A DNA stretch of 8,318 nucleotides from Bacteroidota bacterium. GTDB taxonomy: Bacteria; Bacteroidota; Bacteroidia; NS11-12g; UBA9320. Under the pieces are notes generated by a model, which saw nothing but the letters and a program-made list of their open reading frames with translations, was not told where the DNA came from and did not search any database. The stretch spans positions 1-8,318 of the forward strand of contig DNBZ01000041.1 in assembly GCA_003484585.1 (NCBI GenBank). Reading direction: 5' to 3'. The translations under genes were made by a program, and so were the position numbers. Positions 1 to 6,997 of this stretch are shown piece after piece (position 1 is the first letter of the stretch; every line of letters starts with the position of its first letter).

Positions 1-1650
1 GAAGATATCAATATCAGATATACAGAAGATATAGTTTGCATTAGCTTAGATGAAACCACCGAGTTAGATGATGTTGCACAGCTTGTAAGGTTATTTGCAA
101 AGGCAGTAGGAAAAGAAGCTTCTTTTACAGAAAAGACTTCTCAAATGTGGGATCTAGAGTTGAATAGAGATACGGCATATTTAGAGCATCCTGTATTCAA
201 TACGTACCACACCGAGCACGAAATGCTCCGGTACTTGAAGACTTTGGAGAATAAAGATCTATCGCTTGCTCATTCTATGATAGCACTAGGTAGCTGTACT
301 ATGAAACTAAATGCAACTTCAGAAATGATTCCCGTGACTTGGGAATCGTTTGGTAACATACATCCATTTGCTCCTAAGCACCAGCTCGAAGGGTATACTC
401 AAATGCTGCATGAGCTAGAAAGAGATTTGTCAGAAATTACAGGTTTTCACCGTGTAAGTCTACAACCTAATGCAGGAGCACAAGGAGAGTATACAGGTTT
501 AATGACTATCCGCCACTATTTTATGGATACGAACCAATCTCATCGCGATATTGTTATAATACCAGAATCGGCACACGGCACTAATCCTGCAAGTGCGGTA
601 ATGGCTGGTATGAAGGTAATAGTGGTAAAATGTCATCCAAATGGCTACATAGATTTAAATGATCTACGAGCAAAGGCAGAAGCTAATAAAGAGAATCTAG
701 CGGCTGTAATGGTAACCTACCCAAGTACAACGGGTGTGTACGAAGAAACTATAAAAGAGATAACATCTATAATTCACCAATTTGGTGGCCAGGTTTACAT
801 GGACGGAGCTAATATGAATGCACAGGTAGGATATACTAATCCAGCCAATATAGGTGCAGATGTTTGTCATCTAAACTTGCACAAAACATTCTGTATACCA
901 CACGGTGGGGGTGGCCCAGGCATGGGACCTATCGGTGTAGCAGAGCACCTAAGCCCATATCTACCGGGACATGCAGTAGTAGATGGAGTAAGTACAGATA
1001 AAGCAATGAAAGCAGTAAGTGCAGCACCGTATGGTAGTGCTAGTATTTTACTTATAAGCTATGCATACATCAAAATGATGGGAACAGCAGGACTTAAAAA
1101 AGCTACAGCTACCGCTATACTCAATGCTAACTATATGAAGCATAGGCTTTCAGAAGGTTACGAAGTGCTATATACTGGCCAAAATGGAACCGTAGCTCAC
1201 GAGATGATTGTAGATCCTCGTCCTCTTAAAATTACATCGGGTATACAAGTAGAAGACATTGCTAAGAGATTGATAGATTATGGGTTTCATTCGCCTACAG
1301 TAAGTTTTCCTATCCCAGGCACACTTATGATAGAGCCTACAGAGAGCGAAAGCAAAGCAGAAATAGATAGATTCTGTGATGCACTACTAAGCATACGTCA
1401 AGAGATTGCCGAGATAGAAAATGGTGTTGCAGATAGAGAAAACAATGTATTGAAAAATGCTCCGCATACTGCTGAATCTGTAATATCTGGTGAGTGGGAT
1501 AAGCCATACTCTAGAGAAAAGGCAGTATATCCAGCAGCAAATCTAGTAGCTAGTAAATTTTGGCCTAGTGTGGGTAGAGTGGATAATACTTACGGTGACC
1601 GAAACTTAATATGCAGCTGTTTGCCAATAGCAGCATACGCTGAGATGTAA
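1..1650 (+). CDS. gcvP: Glycine dehydrogenase (decarboxylating), P-protein of the glycine cleavage system; 5' end outside the window
   Basis: The frame is open from base 1 and ends at a TAA at 1648-1650, giving 549 residues. Full-length one-chain P-proteins have roughly 950, so this is the C-terminal part. P-protein is the cytoplasmic PLP enzyme that decarboxylates glycine and passes the aminomethyl group to the lipoyl arm of H-protein (GcvH). Visible family motifs, counted in window codons, are GSCTMKLNA at 97-105, HGTNPAS at 192-198, [11 protein letters not shown] at 267-277, and HLNLHKTF followed by a GGGGPGMGP loop. The lysine of HKTF, codon 295 (bases 883-885), should form the Schiff base with PLP. 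No motif is broken. The ATG at 145 is internal, because conserved-looking coding sequence continues upstream of it. No strong terminator follows, so some read-through into the next gene is possible. The identification is secure; only the true start is missing. Confidence 0.97.
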   Translation, partial: EDINIRYTEDIVCISLDETTELDDVAQLVRLFAKAVGKEASFTEKTSQMWDLELNRDTAYLEHPVFNTYHTEHEMLRYLKTLENKDLSLAHSMIALGSCTMKLNATSEMIPVTWESFGNIHPFAPKHQLEGYTQMLHELERDLSEITGFHRVSLQPNAGAQGEYTGLMTIRHYFMDTNQSHRDIVIIPESAHGTNPASAVMAGMKVIVVKCHPNGYIDLNDLRAKAEANKENLAAVMVTYPSTTGVYEETIKEITSIIHQFGGQVYMDGANMNAQVGYTNPANIGADVCHLNLHKTFCIPHGGGGPGMGPIGVAEHLSPYLPGHAVVDGVSTDKAMKAVSAAPYGSASILLISYAYIKMMGTAGLKKATATAILNANYMKHRLSEGYEVLYTGQNGTVAHEMIVDPRPLKITSGIQVEDIAKRLIDYGFHSPTVSFPIPGTLMIEPTESESKAEIDRFCDALLSIRQEIAEIENGVADRENNVLKNAPHTAESVISGEWDKPYSREKAVYPAANLVASKFWPSVGRVDNTYGDRNLICSCLPIAAYAEM

Positions 1651-1718
1651 AGAGTGCAATCTTGTCGTAAAGTGACTCTAAATTTCAGATAATAGCATAA
1701 CTTAGCGGCTCGTAAACA

Positions 1719-2183
1719 ATGGCACTCTCAGTAATCACAGGACTCATAGTACTAGGTATTTTACTAATACTTGTCGAGATTTTCTTTACCCCAGGTTTTA
1801 TAATTGGCCTTGTAGGCTCCGCTATAGTAGTGGTAGGGCTAGTAAATACTTATTCAGAGTATGGATATGCATCAGGTAATATTACCCTAATAGGAGTACT
1901 TATTTTTTTAGGAACGGTTATAGTACTAGCTTTTAAAAATGGTATTTGGAATAGGTTTGCTATAGCAGATGTAATAGATGGGAAAGCCAATAATATAGAT
2001 AAGCTTACCATTAATGTAGGCGATGTAGGAGAAACTATAAGTGCAATACGACCAGCAGGATCTGCCATTATTGGTGGTCAAAAGATGGAAGTACATACAG
2101 AAGGAAGTCTATTACTTGCTAAAGAAGCCATAGTGGTAACTAAGATACTGAACAACAAGATTTACGTAGAAAAAACAAATTAA
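1719..2183 (+). CDS. NfeD-family membrane protein, short form with C-terminal OB-fold domain
   Basis: This 154-residue inner-membrane protein has three hydrophobic segments at about residues 2-23, 26-45 and 54-72. A soluble domain follows at about 100-151 with the NfeD pattern GDVGETISAIRPAG, then GG, then a glycine before a hydrophobic strand. In the NfeD family this C-terminal domain is a small OB-like beta barrel. The ClpP-like serine protease domain of long NfeD proteins is absent, so this is the short form. NfeD genes are typically next to SPFH (stomatin/flotillin) genes and their products are thought to act together. Here the floA gene starts 24 bases downstream, which fits one transcript. 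The ATG is fixed by an in-frame TAA at 1713-1715. There is no Shine-Dalgarno sequence, as is normal in this phylum, and I found no convincing TAnnTTTG promoter in the 68 bases after gcvP. Confidence 0.9.
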   Translation: MALSVITGLIVLGILLILVEIFFTPGFIIGLVGSAIVVVGLVNTYSEYGYASGNITLIGVLIFLGTVIVLAFKNGIWNRFAIADVIDGKANNIDKLTINVGDVGETISAIRPAGSAIIGGQKMEVHTEGSLLLAKEAIVVTKILNNKIYVEKTN

Positions 2184-2207
2184 TAATTATATCAAAAACT
2201 AAAAAAC

Positions 2208-3170
2208 ATGACAAGTACACTAATTTTAATAGGAGGATTATTCCTCTTACTGATGCTCTTTTTATACTTTGTTCCAGTAGTGCTATGGGTTACCGCCATA
2301 GTGTCTGGAGTGCGAGTAGGAATCATACAGCTAATGTTTATGAGAATAAGAAAAGTGCCGCCTACACTAATAGTAAACGCACTTATCAATGGAAACAAAG
2401 CAGGTATCCCAATTACTGCTAATGATCTAGAAACGCATTATATGGCAGGAGGTAATGTGAATAATGTTGTAAAGGCATTAATCTCGGCTGACAAGGCAAA
2501 TATTCCTTTGGGCTTTAATATGGCAGCAGCTATAGACCTTGCTGGTAGAGATGTAGCTGAAGCGGTTCAGTTATCTGTAAACCCAAGAGTTATAAATACC
2601 CCACCAGTAGCTGCAGTAGCTAAGGATGGGATACAACTTATCGCAAAAGCAAGAGTTACATTAAGAGCGAACATTGCTCAGCTAGTAGGTGGTGCAGGTG
2701 AAGACACTATTTTGGCTAGGGTAGGAGAAGGTATAGTAACTACTATAGGTTCTGCCACTACTCACAAGGCCGTATTAGAGAATCCAGATATGATCTCTAA
2801 AACGGTATTGGCCAAAGGACTAGATGCGGGTACTGCGTTCGAGATACTTTCTATAGATATAGCAGATATAGACATAGGGAAAAATATAGGAGCTGAACTA
2901 CAAACGGATCAAGCAGAGGCTGACCTAAAAGTGGCTAATGCAAGAGCAGAAGAGAGACGTGCTATGGCTGTAGCCGAAGAGCAAGAAATGAAAGCTAAGG
3001 CACAAGATGCTAGAGCGTCAGTTATCTTAGCAGAAGCAGAAATTCCGAAAGCAATGGCAGAAGCATTTAGAAATGGTAATCTAGGAATAATGGATTACTA
3101 CAAAATGAAGAATATAGAAGCCGATACAGATATGCGAGATAGCATTTCTAAAACGGGTAAAAAGAAGTAG
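2208..3170 (+). CDS. floA: Flotillin-like protein FloA (SPFH-domain membrane microdomain scaffold)
   Basis: The protein has 320 residues, near the roughly 330 usual for FloA. A hydrophobic N-terminus at about residues 4-33 anchors it to the inner face of the membrane. An SPFH-type region fills most of residues 40-215, including [11 protein letters not shown] at 46-56. The stretch [19 protein letters not shown] at 221-239 is a strong FloA signature. An Ala/Glu/Lys-rich segment of about 235-287 follows, the expected coiled-coil and oligomerisation region, and the end is basic (KKK). FloA proteins form membrane foci and are linked to membrane fluidity and organisation of protein complexes. The pairing with a short NfeD gene 24 bases upstream is the classical SPFH-NfeD arrangement. 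The ATG follows an A-rich leader. A strong terminator starts 23 bases after the stop. No B. subtilis-type yqfB gene follows. Confidence 0.96.
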   Translation: MTSTLILIGGLFLLLMLFLYFVPVVLWVTAIVSGVRVGIIQLMFMRIRKVPPTLIVNALINGNKAGIPITANDLETHYMAGGNVNNVVKALISADKANIPLGFNMAAAIDLAGRDVAEAVQLSVNPRVINTPPVAAVAKDGIQLIAKARVTLRANIAQLVGGAGEDTILARVGEGIVTTIGSATTHKAVLENPDMISKTVLAKGLDAGTAFEILSIDIADIDIGKNIGAELQTDQAEADLKVANARAEERRAMAVAEEQEMKAKAQDARASVILAEAEIPKAMAEAFRNGNLGIMDYYKMKNIEADTDMRDSISKTGKKK

Positions 3171-3193
3171 TAACGAGTTTAGAAACTTATAGG

Positions 3194-3227
3194 AAGGGAA
3201 TCATTAAAATATGGTTCCCTTTTTTTT
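3194..3227 (+). terminator. Intrinsic terminator after floA
   Basis: An 11-bp stem (AAGGGAATCAT at 3194-3204 with ATGGTTCCCTT at 3211-3221, one T-G wobble) and a 6-base loop are followed by eight T residues at 3220-3227. It lies 23 bases after the floA stop and ends the nfeD-floA unit. Read on the minus strand the same hairpin has no clear T tract after it, so it is probably a weaker end for the convergent receptor gene. Confidence 0.9.
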
Positions 3228-3238
3228 ATGGAATAAAA

Positions 3239-5629
3239 TTAGAATATAGCCTTGCAGCCAAAGATGATGTTTCTGCCTGCGGCAGATATACCAGAACCAT
3301 AGGGTCTGTATCTTTTGTCCAGTATGTTCTCTATACCTAAGTTTAAAGTAAACTTATCTGATAGCGTAACGCTGCTTCTTGCATTGAGCGTAAACCAAGC
3401 CGGTGAGTAGGGTAGACCATTCTCATCTTTAGCGTATAAATATGCCGAGCCTAGCTCACTAGCAGCCAGTTGTTTGTTCTTGAACTCTTGATTATACACA
3501 GAATAAATACTAGCAAACCAATTGTCTTTTTTATACTCAATGCTACTGCCACCAAAATTGGGTGTTATGTGTTTTATTGGTTCATTATTGCTAGATGTAC
3601 TTTGTAAAAGCGTGTAGCTAGAGTTGATAGTCAGTTGCTCGTTTAATAAGTATTTAAGCGTGATCTGACTGCCATAGACACTAGCGTAGTCTTGATTAGT
3701 CAACGTCTGTACCTGGCTCTTTACATTCTCATACAAGATGCTATCTTTCCCATTAAACTTGCTGTTAGCTATGCTTATGGCATTGTCTAGGTAGGTGTAA
3801 AAAATGGAAGTACTTATCTTAAGTTTAGGTAGTAAGAGGTAATTGAAATTTACCTCGGCATTATAAGCATACTCAGGAGCTAAATCCGGGTTAGGTACTG
3901 TTACAAAACCTGTATTCCTGTCGAACACCTTAGCTATGTCATCTATGTTTGGAGATCTAAATGCCGTAGAAGTAACCAACGATATAGAACCTTTTTTCAA
4001 TTTAAAAATATGACCAATGGAGCCAGTGAGAGCTTCGTTCGTATTATTAAAGCTTTGGACTGGATAAGCGAAAAAGGTAGTGTCTAAGGTTCCATTAGTA
4101 TTTACCACATTATATCTAAAACCAAACTCCAAAGTATACCACTTGCGGAGTCGCTGCATAAAATTAGTGTATACCCCCGCAGATGACCAAGCAGACCCAT
4201 CTGGATAGCGAGTGCTAGTGGGCGAGGAGGTGCCATCATTTATATCCAGTTTTATTCCGGAGCTACCTACTCTGTTAAAAACATAGTCGAGCCCATAATT
4301 CAAAGAGGCTTTGTTTTTTAACTCTTTGTAGAAATCGCCACTGAGGCTATATGCATGTACAGTTTCCACTCTTTGGCGTAGCTTGGTGTCGTATAGATTT
4401 CTATCGTTTCTGCTTTCCTCAAAATGCTGAAAAGCAGCTGTAACTAAGATGCTATCATATATTTTAGCCGGTTTTCTTATGCTCAAGATATAGTTATTCA
4501 TAAACCACTTTTGTGGTCCATAGTACCAGTCCCCTTTCAGTAAAGTATCTTTACTTCCTCGCTCTATGAGCCTATCGTATCTTGGTATGTCAGAGGTTAC
4601 GCTATAATGTATGCCTGTACTCAAATCTATATTGTCAGTAAGTTTGAATCGAAATTTTTGTAAAAAATTAAACTGCTTATATCCACTTAGTACTTGTAGG
4701 TTTTTATCTGAGTTAGATATAATGGAATCGTTGGATCCAGTGTATACCACATAATCTCGCCTAGTATAAACATCCGGTCCATTCTTCCCTGTTTTTAAGT
4801 CGCCAAAGTTATTAAAGGTGATGCTAGAGAAACTTGCAAATTTTCTCTTACTGAAAGAGAAATCTGTATGCACAGTTTGCTCATTGCTGGCTGAGCTATA
4901 TCGCAAGCTCACATTGCCAGAAGTTTCTAGCGTATCAGAATTAGCATAGGCAGGATTAATAGTCTCGAAACTTAATACTCCACCTATGGCATCGCTACCA
5001 TAAAACTGACTTGCAGGTCCAAAAATGACTTCTGTACTGCCTATGGTAAATGGGTCTATAGCTATTACATTTTGCACATTGCCTTCTCTAAATATAGCTG
5101 TGTTCATACGGACCCCATCTACTACTAGTAATATTCTATTAGTCGCGAATCCCCTTATCATTGGACTACCACCACCTTGTTGACTTTTTTGTACGTATAC
5201 TTTATTTTCTAGGTTCAATAGATCTGCTGCTGTTTGTGGTTGGTATAGACTTATCTTGGTTTTAGAAATAAGGTCTATGGGCGTAGAAAGATCTTTGTAT
5301 AAGCTACTGCGTCCCTTTCTGGAAATTACTACAGGGTCAAAATAATTGGTACTTCGTGTCAAAATGATAGTACTGCCATTAACTAAAGTAGCTCTTGTGA
5401 TATTACGAGTATAAAAACCACTATGTGTAAGTGTCCAAGTGTATTCTAAAATAGAACTAGTGTCTACATTTAGATACCCTTGGTCATCGGAAATGGCTAG
5501 AAACGTAGACCCATTGAATAACTGTACACCAGCAATAGGAGTGAGATTTTTGTTTACTACTTGAATTTGTGCTTGGGAGCAGATGGCAAAGAGTAATAGA
5601 ACTATAGCTTTGGTAAATCTTTTGATCAA
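3239..5629 (-). CDS. TonB-dependent outer-membrane receptor with N-terminal carboxypeptidase-regulatory-like domain
   Basis: Read from a TTG at 5627-5629 this is a 796-residue protein. This start gives a clean signal peptide: IKRFTK, then hydrophobic AIVLLLFAI, with probable cleavage CSQA|Q at residues 20/21. A carboxypeptidase-regulatory-like domain (about 21-92), a TonB-box-like segment FDPVVISRK (97-105) and a plug domain (about 116-226) follow. The plug has MIRGF at 157-161, ILLVVDGVRMN, and FGPASQFYGSDAIGGVLSF. The rest is a beta barrel ending in phenylalanine, as expected for BAM-inserted proteins. FRSP (557-560) and NPDL (580-583) correspond to the FRAP and NPNL boxes of many such receptors. 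The protein imports a ligand across the outer membrane with TonB-ExbBD energy. The plug resembles haem/haemoglobin receptors, but no histidine lies between FRSP and NPDL, so the ligand is unknown. The frame is open to 5776, but starts there overlap the YceI gene; an in-frame ATG at 5696-5698 is the main alternative. No SusD-like partner is adjacent. Confidence 0.93.
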   Translation of the reverse strand: MIKRFTKAIVLLLFAICSQAQIQVVNKNLTPIAGVQLFNGSTFLAISDDQGYLNVDTSSILEYTWTLTHSGFYTRNITRATLVNGSTIILTRSTNYFDPVVISRKGRSSLYKDLSTPIDLISKTKISLYQPQTAADLLNLENKVYVQKSQQGGGSPMIRGFATNRILLVVDGVRMNTAIFREGNVQNVIAIDPFTIGSTEVIFGPASQFYGSDAIGGVLSFETINPAYANSDTLETSGNVSLRYSSASNEQTVHTDFSFSKRKFASFSSITFNNFGDLKTGKNGPDVYTRRDYVVYTGSNDSIISNSDKNLQVLSGYKQFNFLQKFRFKLTDNIDLSTGIHYSVTSDIPRYDRLIERGSKDTLLKGDWYYGPQKWFMNNYILSIRKPAKIYDSILVTAAFQHFEESRNDRNLYDTKLRQRVETVHAYSLSGDFYKELKNKASLNYGLDYVFNRVGSSGIKLDINDGTSSPTSTRYPDGSAWSSAGVYTNFMQRLRKWYTLEFGFRYNVVNTNGTLDTTFFAYPVQSFNNTNEALTGSIGHIFKLKKGSISLVTSTAFRSPNIDDIAKVFDRNTGFVTVPNPDLAPEYAYNAEVNFNYLLLPKLKISTSIFYTYLDNAISIANSKFNGKDSILYENVKSQVQTLTNQDYASVYGSQITLKYLLNEQLTINSSYTLLQSTSSNNEPIKHITPNFGGSSIEYKKDNWFASIYSVYNQEFKNKQLAASELGSAYLYAKDENGLPYSPAWFTLNARSSVTLSDKFTLNLGIENILDKRYRPYGSGISAAGRNIIFGCKAIF

Positions 5630-5644
5630 AATGAGATGCAATTT

Positions 5645-5674
5645 TAAAGATAAATGGCAATAATTAGTCCGAAA
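5645..5674 (-). promoter_or_regulatory. Weak promoter candidate for the TonB-dependent receptor gene
   Basis: On the minus strand TATCTTTA (5652 to 5645) matches the Bacteroidota -7 box TAnnTTTG except for the last base. A TTTC (5674 to 5671) lies 18 bases upstream in place of the TTTG -33 box. Initiation from it would leave only a very short leader before the TTG at 5629. That agrees with the TTG start and argues against the ATG at 5698, which would lie upstream of the promoter. Both boxes are imperfect, so this is tentative. Confidence 0.25.
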
Positions 5675-5691
5675 ATAAAACAAAACAATAA

Positions 5692-5713
5692 TATACATGT
5701 TGGTACATGTATA
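5692..5713. promoter_or_regulatory. Perfect 9+9 bp inverted repeat between divergent genes, candidate operator
   Basis: TATACATGT (5692-5700), a 4-base spacer TGGT, and ACATGTATA (5705-5713) form a perfect dyad of 22 bp. It lies in the 110-base region between the receptor (minus, start near 5629) and the YceI lipoprotein (plus, ATG at 5740), 26 bases before the latter. Two-fold symmetry with about one helical turn between half-site centres (13 bp) suits a dimeric regulator. It has no T tract on either side, so it is not a terminator. Which regulator would bind is unknown. Confidence 0.5.
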
Positions 5714-5739
5714 ATCGTAAAACAAATAAAAAAACAACA

Positions 5740-6372
5740 ATGAAAAAAGTATTATTACTAACAGGAATCGCAGCATTATTTATGGCATGTGGTTCTGGGG
5801 CATCTACTGCAGATGCTGGAGATGCTAAAGAAGCTGCAACGGCAACTGAGTCTAACACGGAGTATGCCGTAAATCAAACAGAAAGTATGTTATCTTGGAA
5901 AGGAACTAAGCCAAGTGGGGATTCTCACTCAGGTACTGTGGCTATAAAAGAGGGCAAACTGGCTATGGCAGATGGAGCTCTAACTGCAGGTAATTTTGTG
6001 ATAGATCTTACTAAAATGAATGTTACTGACGAAGGGATAGATGAAGAGTCTAAAGCTAAACTTTTGGGGCATCTGACTACAGGTGATTTTTTTGAAGTAG
6101 AAAAATATCCAACGGCATCTTTTGAAATAATAAGTGCTACCACAGATAGTCTTACAGGTAATCTTACTATAAAAGAAGTAACCAAGTCTATTACGGTGCC
6201 TTATTTTGCACAGACAGATGCGGGTAAGTTAACAGCTACTGCGTCTTTTGCTATAGATAGAACACTTTGGGGCGTTACTTATAATAGTGGAAACTTCTTC
6301 AAAAACTTAGGAGACTACCTTATAAATGACGCTATACAATTTAACGTAAAATTAGTAGCAGAGGCTAAATAA
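5740..6372 (+). CDS. YceI-domain lipoprotein (lipocalin-like, putative isoprenoid or lipid binding)
   Basis: The protein has 210 residues. It starts MKKVLLLTGIAALFMAC, a lipoprotein signal peptide with cysteine 17 as the predicted lipidated residue. An Ala/Thr/Asp/Glu-rich linker (about 18-40) precedes the YceI domain (about 41-210). YceI features are SWKGTKPSGDSHSG (52-65), HLTTGDFFEVEKYPTASFEI (111-130), TGNLTIKEVTKSI (139-151), AIDRTLWGVTY (171-181) and a final amphipathic strand (about 196-206). YceI proteins fold as a lipocalin-like barrel, and some bind polyisoprenoid chains; the ligand here is unknown. The ATG at 5740 is chosen over an in-frame ATG at 5707. The later start gives a proper signal peptide, whereas the earlier one adds a polar extension (MYNRKTNKKTT) and falls inside the intergenic dyad. 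The gene is divergent from a TonB-dependent receptor and ends in a strong terminator, so it is probably monocistronic. I see no clear TAnnTTTG box upstream. Confidence 0.93.
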   Translation: MKKVLLLTGIAALFMACGSGASTADAGDAKEAATATESNTEYAVNQTESMLSWKGTKPSGDSHSGTVAIKEGKLAMADGALTAGNFVIDLTKMNVTDEGIDEESKAKLLGHLTTGDFFEVEKYPTASFEIISATTDSLTGNLTIKEVTKSITVPYFAQTDAGKLTATASFAIDRTLWGVTYNSGNFFKNLGDYLINDAIQFNVKLVAEAK

Positions 6373-6403
6373 TAAATTTCTAATAGGGTAATTAGACATT
6401 TTT

Positions 6404-6438
6404 AAACCGCCTATGGCATGAGTCATAGGCGGTTTTTT
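6404..6438 (+). terminator. Intrinsic terminator after the YceI lipoprotein gene
   Basis: A 14-bp stem (AAACCGCCTATGGC at 6404-6417 with GTCATAGGCGGTTT at 6422-6435, one G-T wobble) closes a four-base ATGA loop, with a six-T run at 6433-6438. It begins 31 bases after the YceI stop. The A residues on its left arm also give a short T run on the minus strand. It insulates YceI from the small lipoprotein gene that follows. Confidence 0.95.
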
Positions 6439-6469
6439 GGTTTTATACTATTCCCTTTTTAAAATACCT

Positions 6470-6477
6470 TAACTTTG
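6470..6477 (+). promoter_or_regulatory. -7 promoter box for the small lipoprotein gene
   Basis: TAACTTTG is an exact match to the Bacteroidota -7 consensus TAnnTTTG. It ends only five bases before the ATG at 6483, so transcription should start at or almost at the start codon. I see no good TTTG -33 box at the usual 17-23 base distance, which keeps confidence moderate. The preceding terminator means the gene needs a promoter here. Confidence 0.55.
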
Positions 6478-6482
6478 TCAAG

Positions 6483-6659
6483 ATGAAAAAAATTATTCTA
6501 TTCATAGCACTAGGAGCATTTCTACTCACAGGAGTATCGGCGTGCAAAGCGAAGCACTGTGCGGCTATGCAAGATGATATGGAAGGTTTCAATAAAAAGA
6601 ATGGTAAGAAAAAACGAGGCAGACAAGAAGGCCTTTTTGATAAAGGAAAAAAGCGATAG
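6483..6659 (+). CDS. Small lysine-rich lipoprotein of unknown function (58 aa)
   Basis: ATG at 6483 to TAG at 6657-6659 encodes 58 residues. The N-terminus MKKIILFIALGAFLLTGVSAC is a good lipoprotein signal peptide: two lysines, a hydrophobic core, and VSAC as lipobox with cysteine 21 as the predicted lipidation site. The mature part is only 38 residues, KAKHCAAMQDDMEGFN followed by a basic tail (KKNGKKKRGRQEGLFDKGKKR). It holds a second cysteine at position 26. It lies alone between a strong terminator and a long non-coding stretch, with a consensus -7 box just before the ATG. I do not recognise a named family. Short lipoproteins with a CxxxHC-like start and a K/R-rich, GLF-containing tail seem familiar from Bacteroidota, but that is recall, not a search. 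The overlapping minus-strand frame (6443-6766) is a shadow. The signal peptide makes chance coding unlikely. Confidence 0.8.
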   Translation: MKKIILFIALGAFLLTGVSACKAKHCAAMQDDMEGFNKKNGKKKRGRQEGLFDKGKKR

Positions 6660-6910
6660 TTCCTGTTTTTAGAAGGGATTTGTTCTGCTATTCTGTTGTA
6701 ATTTATAGTATAAAAGCAATAAGCAGATAATACCTGACGAGTATGATTTAATATTGATAGGATCAAAATTGCAGCAATTTATACTACCCATCACCCAGTA
6801 GCTTAAAATTGACATTAAGCATTTTTAACAGTTTATTTCCTATATAGAGTGATTTTCAATTAAACTGCTGATTTACTGTCGTTACACCTTTCACTATCAA
6901 GATATATTGC

Positions 6911-6921
6911 AAAAAAAAAAA
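6911..6921. repeat. Homopolymeric A11 tract upstream of the surface protein promoter
   Basis: Eleven consecutive A residues lie nine bases upstream of the proposed -33 box. Such a tract could act as a bent, UP-element-like stimulator, or vary in length by slippage and so change promoter activity. The sequence alone cannot tell which, or whether it matters at all. Confidence 0.6.
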
Positions 6922-6937
6922 CAATAAACCTTGTTTT
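6918..6937. promoter_or_regulatory. Inverted repeat overlapping the -33 box, possible operator
   Basis: AAAACAA (6918-6924), six bases, and TTGTTTT (6931-6937) form a perfect 7+7 bp dyad. Its right arm contains the proposed -33 TTG, so a bound dimer would block the promoter. The arms are low in complexity and the left arm overlaps the A11 run, so a chance origin is quite possible. Confidence 0.3.
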
Positions 6938-6962
6938 ATATTGAATAAAAAATATATTTTTG
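6930..6962 (+). promoter_or_regulatory. Promoter candidate for the surface protein gene
   Basis: TATTTTTG at 6955-6962 matches the Bacteroidota -7 consensus TAnnTTTG exactly. CTTG at 6930-6933 matches three of four bases of the TTTG -33 box with 21 bases between them, within the known range. Transcription should start near 6967-6969, leaving a leader of about 50 bases before the ATG at 7017. Confidence 0.6.
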
Positions 6963-6997
6963 AGATTCTTAGTGTAAAAATGACACTAAGATAATCT
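6963..6997 (+). promoter_or_regulatory. Hairpin at the 5' end of the surface protein leader
   Basis: CTTAGTGT (6968-6975) and ACACTAAG (6983-6990) pair perfectly around the 7-base loop aaaaatg. AGATT (6963-6967) and AATCT (6993-6997) extend the stem by five pairs after a two-base bulge. There is no T tract, so it is not an intrinsic terminator. It begins almost at the predicted transcription start. It could protect the mRNA 5' end, or, as DNA, be an operator just downstream of the -7 box. Confidence 0.5.

Noticed and set aside
1651..1718. Possible terminator between gcvP and nfeD
   Set aside because: Only a weak AGAGT/ACTCT pairing with a large loop and no T tract is present.
5710..5715. TATAAT hexamer before the YceI gene as a promoter
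   Set aside because: Primary promoters in Bacteroidota use TAnnTTTG rather than the E. coli -10 hexamer. No -33 box is at a suitable distance and the hexamer is part of the dyad.
5707..5739. Upstream ATG for the YceI gene
   Set aside because: It would put 11 polar residues before the lipoprotein signal peptide, and it lies inside the intergenic dyad.
5664..5858. 64-residue minus-strand open frame over the YceI start
   Set aside because: It is antisense to the YceI signal peptide and linker and has no recognisable features.
6443..6766. 107-residue open frame on the minus strand
   Set aside because: It runs antisense through the small lipoprotein gene, has no promoter or signal features, and its composition looks like a shadow. 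The plus-strand lipoprotein is much better supported.
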